From: Anomaloglossus baeobatrachus
Lineage: Eukaryota; Chordata; Amphibia; Anura; Aromobatidae
Direction: 5' to 3'
Assembly (NCBI RefSeq): GCF_048569485.1
Contig: NC_134355.1
Coordinates: forward strand, 557,344,642 to 557,408,641
Length of the DNA: 64,000 nucleotides
Numbering within the stretch: the stretch's first letter is position 1; each line of letters begins with the position of its first letter. Below, in pieces: positions 38,192-47,800 of this stretch. The translations under genes and the position numbers were made by a program. The notes under the pieces were generated by a model. That model did no database searches. It worked only from the letters and a program-made list of their open reading frames with translations, and was not told the origin of the DNA.

Positions 38192-41100
38192 CTAAACTGT
38201 ACTTTCTCGATAGCGTAATGGGAGCTGACCAAAGTTGCTGCGGGTTGATCTACGCAGTACCATACTGTCATCTGTCTGAGGTTGTGTCCTCCCACCCGAT
38301 GTACGTGTCTCAATGTGAATAATAGGTGTACTAGGTATTGATACCAGTGCATGGTCTTCTGCTTCAGCTACATTTGGCTCTTCCAGGTTCTGAACAGGTT
38401 CTTCTAGGTCTCTTACTTCTCCAGATCGAGGGAATGTAATAACCGGAATAACTACTGCTCCATTGTATTGAGGCCAACTTGCTGGAAAATCTCCAAGTAC
38501 AGTATGGATCATCTTTTCTTTTGGTTCTTGAACTGGCAAAGGGTTGGGAATTTCTTCAGGGGTTCTTAGTTGTTCAGGACATTTCTTTAGGCGATCTCTA
38601 GAAACGACAGCTGTTGTTTTTCCTCCATCCTTGCTGATACGGCATGTCTTTTCATTGCTAAGCGTCGATGGTAACACAGTATAGGGTTCTTCTTCCCAGT
38701 GATTGTCAAGTTTATGATGTCTTCTCTTTCTCTTGAGAACTATATCTCCTGGCATCAAAGGAACAGCAGGTGCTTTTCGATTGTAGGCCTTTTCTTGTTT
38801 CTCACGCTGCTGAGTCAGGCTTCGCTCCACACACTCTTGTACTTTCTTGTATTGGGCTTGGCGGTTGGAATCCCAATCAGCACCTTGTAGATGGTCTTCA
38901 GGGGTCTCAAGTCCCATTTCCAGATCTACTGGCAATCTCCCTGGTCTGGCCCTCATCAGGTATGCCGGTGTGCAGTTCGTGGAACTCACAGGGATGTTGT
39001 TATACATGTCCACTAGATCGGGCATTTTTTCCGGCCACCGACTTCGTTCTTCTAGTGGGAGAGTCTTCAGAAGGTCGAGAATGATGTGGTTTATCTTCTC
39101 ACACATGCCATTGGTCTGAGGATGGTAAGGCGTGGTACGGATCTTCTGGCAGCCGTATAGGTTACAAAACTCCTTAAACACTTCAGCTTCAAAGGCTGGT
39201 CCTTGGTCAGTGAGCACTTGATCTGGATAGCCATGTGGTCGACAGAAGTGTGTTTGGAAAGCTTTGGCTGCAGTTTGACCTGTCAAGTCCTTGACTGGTA
39301 CTACCACCAGGAATCTGGAGTAGTGGTCAACCATAGTGAGAGCGTAGTTGTAGCCTTGTCTGCTGGGTGCCAACTTTACATGGTCCAGGGCCACGATCTC
39401 CAGAGGCCGTTTAGTTTGGATTGGCTGGAGTGGTGCTCTCTGGCTGTGCTGGTCTTTTCTTCTAAGATTGCAGGGCCCGCAGTTTCGACACCACTTCTCT
39501 AGGGCAGATCTCATACCCACCCAGTAGAATCTTACTTTAAGTAGGGCCTCCAGTTTCTTCCAACCAAAGTGGCCTGCACCATTGTGATAGGCTTCTAGCA
39601 CCATCCTCGTATCCTTCTGTGGTACAATCACTTGCCACACCTTCTCATGCGTCCTCGGGTCAATGATGCTCCTGTAAAGTTTGTCTTGATAGATGAATAA
39701 TCGACCCCTCTCCTTCCATAGGTACTGTGCCTCAGGTGGGGCTCCTTTGTCAAGGCTGGCGCCAGGCTGGCTGATCAGTTTCTTTACCAAGCCTACCGCT
39801 GGATCATTTTCCTGGGTCTCCTTCCAGTTGTAGTGAGGTAGTGGGTTCAGGGTCACCTCTTGGCGGTTGGCACGCGACTGCCGACACTGTTTTGCTCCAT
39901 GGCGATGGAACGCTGGCAGCTCAATCTCTTCAAGATCATCTTCATCTTCACCCTCGTCTGCTAGGTGAGGCATCCTGGACAGAGCATCTGCGTTGCCGTT
40001 CTTGCGGCCAGCTCGATACTTGACAGTACAGTCATAATTCGCCAGTCGGGCTACCCAACGCTGCTCCATGGCACCCAATTTAGCAGTATCCAAGTGGGTC
40101 AGGGGGTTGTTGTCCGTGAAGACAGTGAATTTGGTGGCTGCCAGGTAGTGCTTGAACCGCTCTGTGATAGCCCATACCATGGCCAGGAACTCTAGCTTGA
40201 ATGAGCTATAATTCTCTGGGTTTCTTTCAGTAGGCCTGAGCTTCCTGCTGGCGTAAGCAATCACACGCTCTTTGCCTCCCTGCACCTGTGAAAGCACTGC
40301 TCCCAGTCCCACATTACTGGCATCGGTGTACAGTACGAATGGCAGACCGTAGTCAGGGTAGGCTAGGATCTCTTCACCCGTCAAGGCCCCTTTCATTTGT
40401 CTGAAGGAGTGTTCTTCTGCTTCTCCCCAGTGAAATGGCGGGCCGGAGATCTTTCCTTTCTTCTTTGGGTGGCCTACCAGGAGCTCTTGCAAAGGCGCTG
40501 CCATTTTCGTGTAGCCCTTGATGAACCTTCTGTAGTAGCCTACCAAGCCAAGGAACTGACGTACCTCCCGGACGGTAGTAGGTGTGGGCCATTCCTGGAT
40601 GACTGTGACCTTCTCTGGGTCCGGTGCTACTCCTTCTGCACTGACCACATGACCTAGGTACTGGACCTTTGGCTTCAGTAGATGGCACTTGGATGGTTTC
40701 AGCTTCATTCCATATCGGGATAGTGCTTCAAAGACTTCAGCCAGGTGTTTCAGGTGGTCCTCGTAGGTCTTGGAGTACACGATGACATCATCCAGGTAGA
40801 GCAGGACGGTTTCAAAGTTGAGGTGCCCTAGGCAGCATTCCATAAGCCTCTGGAAGGTCCCGGGGGCATTGCAGAGTCCAAATGGCATGCTGTTGAACTC
40901 ACAGAGGCCCATTGGGGTGGTGAAGGCCGTCTTCTCCCGATCTTCTTCTGCTACAGATACTTGCCAGTAGCCACTAGTAAGATCTAGGGTAGAAAAGTAG
41001 TTAGAGGCTTTCAAGGCAGCGAGGGATTCCTCTATCCTTGGCAAAGGGTAGGCATCCTTGTGTGTTATCTGATTTATCCGTCTGTAATCCACACACATCC

Positions 41101-42331
41101 TCATCGTGCCATCCTTCTTTCTTACCAGGACCAGGGGAGCCGCCCAGGGGCTACAACTGTCCCTTATGACGCCTGCCTCCTTCATGTCCTTCAGCATGTC
41201 CTTTGTGCGCTGGTAATGGGCTGGTGGAATAGGCCTATGTCTTTCCTTAATGGGAGGATGACTGCCTGTGGGTATGTGATGTTGCACCCCTTTGATCCTA
41301 CCAAAGTCTAGTGGGTTCTTACTAAAGACCTGCTCGTATTCCTGCACGACCCTGTAAACCCCATGTTTCTGGTAGTCGGGTGTAGAGTCAGTCCCCACGT
41401 GTAGTTTCTGGCACCAATCCTCTAACTGCTTTTGGGAGGTCTCACCCTCTTTTGAGTCAGCTTGTGTCAGGGGACCTACAGGTGTTATGGCGTCATCTGA
41501 GCATGTAAACAGTTTGGCTATGGTAGCGTACCTTGGTAGTCTGGCTTCCTCCTCCCCACAGTTCAACACTCGTACAGGCACTCGTCCCTTGTGTACATCA
41601 ACTACCCCCCTGGCTGTCAGAATCGTGGGCCAGTGGTCTGAGTGAGTGGGCTCTAGTACAGCCTGGTAATCTTGTCCTCTGAGACCTACCGCTGCTCTAC
41701 ACCACATCATCATTTCACTCCGTGGGGGTATCACAATGGGGTTAGCATCCATCACCCGTACACTACCAATCTCACCGCCAGTCTGTTTTACCTGTTGCTT
41801 CCTCAGAATGATTCGGATCTCCTTTTGCAAGGCTCTTTGCGACCTGCCCTCAGCACCTTCAACAATCTGGTGAAGCAACAACAACACTTCCCCTAGGCAA
41901 TTTTCTATGACATTAGTGCCTAAAATCATTTGCGGGTTCCTTTCTCTAATATCAGTGTCCACAACAATCAGTCCTTGTCCCTTCATTTCCTGCCTCCCCA
42001 CCTTTATGGTTACCTCTTTGACCCCAATCTGGTCTATAGGTTGTCCGTTGGCAGCATAGATGGTGAGGGAGGGGTCCGGTGGTCGGAGATCGTCGTCCGA
42101 CCAAAACCTCCGATAAAGGACATACGGGATCGTGGTGACCTGAGAGCCGGTGTCCAATAATGCCGGGGTAGGGATCCCGTCCAGGACGATGGACAGGACA
42201 GGACGTCCACCCACGTACTGATCACAGCAGCGACTTGGGCCTGATCTTCTTAATCCTGAGGACTGGCCCCCGGCCCCAGGTTTGGCTCGTTTAAAGGACA
42301 GGCCCTTGCATAGTGTCCCGCCTCCTGGCAA
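38192..42331 (-). CDS. Gypsy pol region (PR-RT-RH-IN)
   Basis: One open frame of about 1,380 residues. Order: aspartic protease (LLDTGSQVTTIPY); reverse transcriptase (VRKKDGTMRMCVDYRRIN, FSTLDLTSGYWQV, MPFGLCNAPGTFQ, YLDDVIVYSK); RNase H (LYTDASNVGLGAVLSQ, FTDNNPLTHL, NADALSRMP); integrase with HHCC finger (HFGWKKLEALLKVRFYW ... CRNCGPCNLRR), catalytic core (DHYSRFLVVVPV, DQGPAFEAEVF, HPQTNGMCEKIN) and a C-terminal GPY/F-like module near PLMPGDIVLKRKRRHH. RT before IN gives Ty3/gypsy rather than copia. The frame looks whole. Clade not assigned. Confidence 0.93.
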   Translation of the reverse strand: MPGGGTLCKGLSFKRAKPGAGGQSSGLRRSGPSRCCDQYVGGRPVLSIVLDGIPTPALLDTGSQVTTIPYVLYRRFWSDDDLRPPDPSLTIYAANGQPIDQIGVKEVTIKVGRQEMKGQGLIVVDTDIRERNPQMILGTNVIENCLGEVLLLLHQIVEGAEGRSQRALQKEIRIILRKQQVKQTGGEIGSVRVMDANPIVIPPRSEMMMWCRAAVGLRGQDYQAVLEPTHSDHWPTILTARGVVDVHKGRVPVRVLNCGEEEARLPRYATIAKLFTCSDDAITPVGPLTQADSKEGETSQKQLEDWCQKLHVGTDSTPDYQKHGVYRVVQEYEQVFSKNPLDFGRIKGVQHHIPTGSHPPIKERHRPIPPAHYQRTKDMLKDMKEAGVIRDSCSPWAAPLVLVRKKDGTMRMCVDYRRINQITHKDAYPLPRIEESLAALKASNYFSTLDLTSGYWQVSVAEEDREKTAFTTPMGLCEFNSMPFGLCNAPGTFQRLMECCLGHLNFETVLLYLDDVIVYSKTYEDHLKHLAEVFEALSRYGMKLKPSKCHLLKPKVQYLGHVVSAEGVAPDPEKVTVIQEWPTPTTVREVRQFLGLVGYYRRFIKGYTKMAAPLQELLVGHPKKKGKISGPPFHWGEAEEHSFRQMKGALTGEEILAYPDYGLPFVLYTDASNVGLGAVLSQVQGGKERVIAYASRKLRPTERNPENYSSFKLEFLAMVWAITERFKHYLAATKFTVFTDNNPLTHLDTAKLGAMEQRWVARLANYDCTVKYRAGRKNGNADALSRMPHLADEGEDEDDLEEIELPAFHRHGAKQCRQSRANRQEVTLNPLPHYNWKETQENDPAVGLVKKLISQPGASLDKGAPPEAQYLWKERGRLFIYQDKLYRSIIDPRTHEKVWQVIVPQKDTRMVLEAYHNGAGHFGWKKLEALLKVRFYWVGMRSALEKWCRNCGPCNLRRKDQHSQRAPLQPIQTKRPLEIVALDHVKLAPSRQGYNYALTMVDHYSRFLVVVPVKDLTGQTAAKAFQTHFCRPHGYPDQVLTDQGPAFEAEVFKEFCNLYGCQKIRTTPYHPQTNGMCEKINHIILDLLKTLPLEERSRWPEKMPDLVDMYNNIPVSSTNCTPAYLMRARPGRLPVDLEMGLETPEDHLQGADWDSNRQAQYKKVQECVERSLTQQREKQEKAYNRKAPAVPLMPGDIVLKRKRRHHKLDNHWEEEPYTVLPSTLSNEKTCRISKDGGKTTAVVSRDRLKKCPEQLRTPEEIPNPLPVQEPKEKMIHTVLGDFPASWPQYNGAVVIPVITFPRSGEVRDLEEPVQNLEEPNVAEAEDHALVSIPSTPIIHIETRTSGGRTQPQTDDSMVLRRSTRSNFGQLPLRYRESTV

Positions 42332-43322
42332 CGACGACAGATGGGTTGTCCAGATGAGTCATAGCGATCACTGCTCCTGCCTCGGGTTGGGGGACCTCTT
42401 CTCCTCCGCATCCAAGGGACGTCCTCTGGGTTGTCAGCTAGCAGGATCCGATGAGGGACTTTGGTCTCTGAGGGCAACTGCATTGCTTTCAGGATTTGTG
42501 CGACGTCCTTAGTGAGCTGTTGCACCTGGGAGGATAGCGTACTTATGGTCTCTGCTGGCGCGTTGAGTCCTTTTGCAGTCATCAGGGCCTGCGAGGAGGA
42601 TTCCGCTCCTGCAGCCGTGGAACTGGCAGGCCATGCTGGTGCGACGGGGTCTGTGTCCACAGGAGGTTGGAGTGCTTTCACTGCCCTGTCTTTCAGAATG
42701 GCAAAGTCCACGTCAGGGTGTTCCAGGGACCACAGCTTCATCTGCTTCCCATCCTCAGGAGAGCGCAGGCCCCGCAAGAATTGTTCCTTCATCATCCGGT
42801 TTCCTTCCTGATCACTGACAGGGTCCACCAGCTTGAGAGCCCGTAGTGCAGCCTGCGGGCATAAGCTCTTATGCTATCTTGGGGCTTCTGCCGGCAGTTA
42901 TAGAAGTCCGTCCTCAGCTCTCCCTCGGTGCGGTGTTCAAAAGCAGCTGCTAGTTTGGCAAAGATGGTCTCAACAGAGCTCCGGTCATCATTGGTCCAGG
43001 ACTCAGCTTCCAATTCTGCTGCTTCAGTCAATTGTCCCAGCACCACAGCGGCCCTCTGCTTACCAGTCATCGCGTGCATGTCTAGCAGGGTGTTGATCTT
43101 CTTCTTAAACCCGGTCAGCGTGTCTATTTTACCGGCGTATTGGGGCAGCCATTGCGCTCCTGGGACATACAGCAAGGAAACTGGCATTATGGGGGAGATT
43201 TCAGCCGGCGCGGCTGCGACCGTGGCACCGGCACCAGGCGCTGCTGCGTCCAGCGCGACGGGGGCTGGCATCGCTTGGGCTGCGTCGCCCTGACCAGGGG
43301 CATTACCTCCTGCAGCGTCCAT
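42250..43322 (-). pseudogene. Gypsy gag region
   Basis: It starts MDAAGGNAPGQGDAAQAMPA and includes a capsid-like core with LLYVPGAQWLPQYAGK and a C-terminal CCHC zinc knuckle (CRRCQEAGHYARAC). Its end overlaps the start of pol; Ty3/gypsy elements commonly make pol by frameshifting or read-through at this point. Fossil element; gag is not in one uninterrupted frame. Confidence 0.85.
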
Positions 43323-43540
43323 TTTTCTTCAAAAATCTGCGCGCTCCCTTTCCACTTCCTGGGTCAGAACGCTCTCTCAATTGTGGGGATTCTGGGGCGG
43401 CCACACCTCTTCGTGGGCGGTGCTCTTCTCCCTCGCGCGGGCTGCAGCGCGCTTTTGAAGATGGCAATATGGCGGCGGTTCAATTTTTGCGGTCGGACCT
43501 CTGAGGCACACGGTCACCTGTCTGAACAGGTCTAGTCCTT

Positions 43541-43558
43541 ATCCTGTTCGTGACGCCA
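43541..43558 (-). promoter_or_regulatory. Gypsy primer-binding site, tRNA-Ser-like
   Basis: In element sense the site reads TGGCGTCACGAACAGGAT, two bases inside the 5' LTR. It is complementary to the 3' end of a tRNA ending ATCCTGTTCGTGACG-CCA, which matches my memory of vertebrate tRNA-Ser(CGA). The isoacceptor is from memory. Confidence 0.7.
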
Positions 43559-43560
43559 GA

Positions 43561-44646
43561 TGTGGAGCCCCGCAAACGCTGTGTCGGTGCATTACCTTCA
43601 GGGACTCCACGCAGCTGGATCCTGTCACAGGTAGGGAACCTTCTTTTCTGATTGTCGTGACGCCACTCTCAGTATTGCGGTCAGCGGGGACCGCCACTGC
43701 AGATTAAGGGATGCCTGGGGCTGATGGTGGGTGCAGTCAGTATATTAGCCCCCTGAGAGTGAGGCAAGCCCCAGGCCCCGGTGTATGTGTGTGGGACCAC
43801 AGGTCGCAGAATGACTCAAACACAGTCCAAGAAATCTTTCAACGTGTTTACTCACTGTTTGGAGGTCACGGTGAGATGCCCGGGCGACACTGTGATAACC
43901 AGGTTGAACCAGGAATTCCAGGAGGCCGTTCTGAGGGTAGCTGTCCACTCGCCTTCCTTGCACTCTTTCTGTTTTAGGAGGATCCTTTGCTTGAAGCGTG
44001 GTAGGACCCCTCCAGGGAAGCTGTTACCACCCTGCTCCCCTCTCTCTGGCTCGTCTGCCGGCAGCGTGGCCTTGGTGGGATGGCTTCTGGCCCTGTCCCC
44101 TTATGGGCCTGGTGATTGCTGCTTGGCTCAAGCTCTGTGTAGTCGTGGTGAGGGCATGAAGTACCCCCCCCCACCTGTAGGTTAAGCAGCTCTGGATGAT
44201 CTGCTGCCTGTACTGGGGATCTAGTTCCCCTTGTGTGCTCGGATACCGGGATCTCCGTACTCAGCCACCCTTCTCTCTGGATGGTTTTCAGGCCGACCCA
44301 CGGTACTCCTTTCTCCCCCGCTTTCAGCTACTGCACTCCTCAGGACCTGTCTGACACGAGAGCTCCTCTGCTCCCTTCCACACACTTCAACTTCTTCCTC
44401 TCGACTCCCCCCTTTCCTCTCTCTCTCTGCCCTGCTTCCTAGCAACTAGCCCCTGAACACACCCCTAGCTGGGAATTGAAAGTTAACCCCTTCTGGCTAC
44501 CCAAGGGTCCCCTCTGGTGATGTGGGAGGCCTGATCACTATATGTTTGTGTGTGCGCCTCATCCTGGCCTTTGGAGATTACCTGGAAGCATTGCTCCCGC
44601 ATGGGTGCAATACTCTGTGGTGCCTGACCAGGTCAGGGGCGCCACA
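43561..44646 (-). repeat. Gypsy 5' LTR
   Basis: 1,086 bp, TG...CA. It is the upstream LTR in the element's minus-strand sense. It contains pyrimidine-rich segments and a GAACACACCCCTAG block. It is nearly identical to the 3' LTR. Confidence 0.95.
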
Positions 44647-45624
44647 ACATGATTAATCTAGGATTTAGTGGCAGCTATGGGCTGCCATTAACTCCTTATT
44701 ACCCCGATTTGCCAACGCACCAGGGCAAATCAGGAAGAGCCGGGTACAGTCCCAGAACTGTCGCATATAATGTATGCGGCAATTCTGGGCGGCTGCTGAC
44801 TGATATTGTTAGGCTGGGGGGCTCCCCATAACGTGGGGCTCCCCATCCTGAGAATACCAGCCTTCAGCCGTATGGTTTTATCTGGCTGGTATTAAAATTG
44901 GGGGGGACCGCACGCCGTTTTTTTTTAATTATTTATTTATTTCACTGCACAGTATAGACCCGCCCACCGGCGCCGGGGAACAGGGAGTATGAGAGAGGGC
45001 TGCTAACTTCAGTCACTAGGGGGATTAGCGGTCACCGGTGAGTCCTTCACAGGTGACCGCTAATCAGGACGCGGCACAGACAGAGCCGCAGCATGACAAT
45101 GAAGTCGGGTGAAGTTCACCCGAGTTCATTCTGATTGTGCGGCTCTGTGTCTGCTGTCATCTGCCATTCAGCTCTGCTACATGGCTGTCTGTGTCTGCTG
45201 TCAGCGGCCATGTAACAGCGCTGAATGGCAGATGACATAGTAAAAAATACGCATTACACACGCTAGTAAAATCATTAATTTATTCAGAAAAAGCATCGCA
45301 CTTGCGTTGCACTCGGACCTAACGTGAACTAAAATCAGCCGAGTTTTTTTCAGCCCAGTCGGACCGATTTTACTCGCATAGATGTGTTTCCACCCTTAAA
45401 AGTACAGCTCGTTCCACAAAAATGAGGCCTCACATGACCATATTGACTGAAAAATAAAAAAAGTTACATCTCTCAGAGGAAGAATGGCGAAAAAAAAAAA
45501 ACAAAGCGAAACATCGGCCGGACGTAAAGGGGTTAAAGTCCTTCCCATTTCCCTTACCCCCTTCCTTTCCAACCCACTTCCTTTCAAGGAATTTGTTTAT
45601 TGGAAAAATGTGTTTTAACTGATA

Positions 45625-46368
45625 CAGTGGAACCTTGGATTAAGAGTAACTTTGTGTGAGAGCGTTTTGCGTAAGACAAGCAAAGCTTTTACAAATTTGT
45701 AACTTGGTTTAAGAGCAATGATTTGCAGTAAGAGCAAATTACCACCGTGCACACTACTAATTCCGTCCTTTCACCGCGCTCTGACCCACTATAGAGGTAA
45801 CTTTCTGTATATAAGTACTGTATATGGTATACAGTATACCATTGTACAGTATATACTATATAGCATGTCTATCACTTTGCATTTGTGGATACAGTATTGT
45901 ACTTTCTTTCTGCTAACCAGTACAGCACATTGCTTGTACTGTAATCGGACTGTGCAGTATTCCTACCTCACATTTGGCATAGCTCTGCCCTTTTGGGAGA
46001 ATTCATTTGGGATGTGTTTTTTGTGTCCTCTACTAGAGTAAAGGTTGTAATATTTATACATCATTTTCCCTCTCTACAGTGAACCTCCCGCACACCAACA
46101 ATTCTACTGTAAACGAACATGCAGTTTAATTTGTTTTGTGTTTTTTACTGTAAAGTTTTGTATTGGTGTACTGTAATAATATATGAATACAGTACATTAT
46201 TTTGTATTACTGTCATACGTTTTTATAAATAAAGTTATTTTTGGGTTGTGGAACGAATTGTCTGTGTTTTAGTTATTTCCTATGGGAAAATTTGCTTTGA
46301 TATAAGAGTAACTTGGTTTAAGAGCAAACTCCCGGAACCAATTATGCTCGTAATCCAAGGCTCTACTG
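45625..46368. mobile_element. Tigger-like MITE in the LINE 3' UTR
   Basis: TA flanks both sides (45623-45624, 46369-46370). Left end CAGTGGAACCTTGGATTAAG; right end inverted CAGTAGAGCCTTGGATTACG. A subterminal repetition of AACTTGGTTTAAGAGCAA is present at both sides. The CAGT start and TA duplication fit the pogo/Tigger branch of Tc1/mariner. 744 bp, no transposase; the open frame near 45718-46041 has no domain. Confidence 0.7.
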
Positions 46369-46446
46369 TAATTCCTTTTCTTTCCTGTATTATCTTACCC
46401 CTTTAAAATTAATAAAAATTTCTGGAACAGAAAGGCAGACACTGTG

Positions 46447-46684
46447 AAGCCAGCGCTAATTGGTGCAGGGCTCGTGTGACGTAGCAACTAGTGATGGGCG
46501 AGCACTAAAATGGACAGGTGCTCATCTTGAGTAACGAGCGTAATAGAAGTCAATGGGGGAGCTGAGTAATTTTTCGGACATTCCCTGCTCGGTAAGCAGG
46601 AGGCTTCCGGGTAAGGTGCAGCAGCCGGTAGATATGAGAAGCCTCCAAGTAAGGTGTGGATACAGCCGAGAAACAAGGGATGAC
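46447..46684. other. Repeat-derived flank with TAGTGATGGGCGAGC unit
   Basis: It continues the flank of the LINE. At 46489 begins a TAGTGATGGGCGAGCACTAAAATG repeat start that I recall from frogs (quoted part 46489-46503 is the diagnostic piece). No gene. Confidence 0.35.
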
Positions 46685-47395
46685 AGAGAGAATAGGATTA
46701 GATACACGGCTCAGCAGATAATATTACACATTATGGAATTAGATACCACAGCTCAGCAGTTGATATCATACAGGATAGGATTAGATACATGGCTCAGCCA
46801 ACAGGATAAGATTAGATACATGGCCTAGCAGACAGGATAGGATTAGATACACAGCGCAGCAGAAAGTATCACAAATTATGGGATTAGATGCATGGTTCAA
46901 CAAACATAGGATTAAATACATGGCTCAGCAGATGGTATCACAAATGATGGGATTAGATACACAGTTTAGCAGACTGTTCCACACAGGATAAGATTAGATA
47001 CACGGCTCAGCAGACTGTATCACAAATGGGATTAGATACATGGTTCAGCACATGGTATCACAAATAATGGGTTTAGATAAACGGCTCAACAGACAGTTTT
47101 CCACAGGTTATGCAGATGGTATCACAAATTATAGGATTAGATACACATCTTAAGAGACAGTATCACACATGATTGGATTAGATACACAGCCCAGCAGATG
47201 GCATCACACAGGATAGGAATAGATACACGGCTCAGCAATCAAAACAGGATTAAATTCATGGCACAGTAGACAAGATAGGATAAGATGCATGGCTCAGCAG
47301 ACAATTTCACACAGGATACGATTAAATACACAGCTACGCCGACGGTATCACAAATGATAAAATTAGATACGCAGCTCAGCAGAAAGTATGAGGGA
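46685..47395. repeat. Minisatellite with GGATTAGATACA core
   Basis: About 15 imperfect units of 40-55 bp, each with AGGATTAGATACA, a CGGCTCAGCAGA variant and GTATCACA. Units vary in length and sequence, so the array is old. Confidence 0.85.
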
Positions 47396-47800
47396 GAGAT
47401 ATTGCACCAGGTCACAAACTGAAAAGTGTAGGTTCCAGCCAGTGACCAAACACAAGATTATCATACTCCTGAAATAATCTGTGCTGCAGATGAAACCTGC
47501 ACTTTCCAGATTGTGACCTATCACAATATCCCTGTCCTGAAATCCTCTGTGCTGTCAGTGGACCCTGCATCATTCACAGTGACCTACCACAACATCTGTG
47601 ACGTACCACAACATCAACTTACTATTTTCCTGAAATACTCTGTGCCTCTGACCTCCTATAAGACTATGAAGTTCCTCTGCTGAATTACTCTGTGCTGCTG
47701 GGAGGCCCTTCTTCCACTTTAAAACTTTCAATCTTTGACATACCCTAAGGTCAGTACACGCCTTTCCTGAAATGCTCGGTGCTGCTGAAAGACCCCACTT
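47396..47800. repeat. Degenerate repeats after the minisatellite
   Basis: Repeated phrases CTGAAATACTCTGTGCTGCTG and GACCTACCACAACATC occur about every 80-100 bases, suggesting an old tandem structure. No coding sequence. Confidence 0.5.

Larger units (their letters stand above)
36556..44646 (-). mobile_element. Ty3/gypsy LTR retrotransposon, young copy
   Basis: The element is 8,091 bp, minus strand, flanked by a 4-bp direct repeat ACAT (36552-36555 and 44647-44650). Two 1,086-bp LTRs (36556-37641 and 43561-44646) with TG...CA ends look identical except for about one base, so the insertion is very recent. A primer-binding site and a polypurine tract are present. Gag precedes a long pol with protease, reverse transcriptase, RNase H and integrase. 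It looks almost whole, with about one apparent break. It sits in the Harbinger-like element and is the youngest dated layer of the nest. Confidence 0.95.
34513..45395. mobile_element. Harbinger-like element enclosing gypsy and a fold-back
   Basis: TTA flanks both ends (34510-34512, 45396-45398). Ends are GGGCTGCTTCTCACTTGCGAG and, inverted, GGGTGGAAACACATC followed by TATGCGAGT. Its own DNA is 34513-35366, 35949-36555 and 44647-45395. It includes two opposed copies of the repeat module also seen in the 9.9-12.3 kb array: inverted at 35.0-36.5 kb and direct at 44.65-45.0 kb, each with AATTATTTATTTATTT and a GGGGAGCCCC-type hairpin. No coding capacity. The serine-rich frames at 34.65-35.05 kb are low complexity. 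Confidence 0.6.
33378..45532. mobile_element. piggyBac-like non-autonomous element, split by later insertions
   Basis: The element is flanked by TTAA on both sides (33374-33377, 45533-45536), with ends CCCCTTAACAACC at the left and, inverted, CCCCTTTACGTCC at the right. Its own sequence is 33378-34512 plus 45396-45532, about 1.27 kb: an AT-rich frog repeat that I recall as abundant, with phrases such as GTTCAGAAACGCCCGATC and ATCGGCCGGACG. It has no transposase. It inserted in the 3' UTR of the L1-like LINE and was then opened by the Harbinger-like element. Confidence 0.65.
20554..46430 (+). mobile_element. L1/Tx1-like LINE remnant enclosing a 25-kb nest
   Basis: The LINE itself is only about 1.15 kb in five pieces: 20554-20580, 26386-26963, 32978-33377, 45537-45624 and 46371-46430. 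It is bounded by a direct repeat, AAAGGCAGAGACTGTG (20538-20553) and AAAGGCAGACACTGTG (46431-46446), 15 of 16 matching, which I read as its target duplication. The 3' end carries AATAAAAATTTCTGGAAC as in frog L1-type tails. It is 5'-truncated within the C-terminal part of ORF2. Between the pieces sit two DIRS elements, a piggyBac-like element with its own nested contents, and a Tigger-like MITE. Confidence 0.75.

Noticed and set aside
38192-42331. Long pol frame as a host protease/polymerase gene
   Set aside because: It is bounded by paired LTRs, primer site, polypurine tract and gag; it is a retrotransposon.
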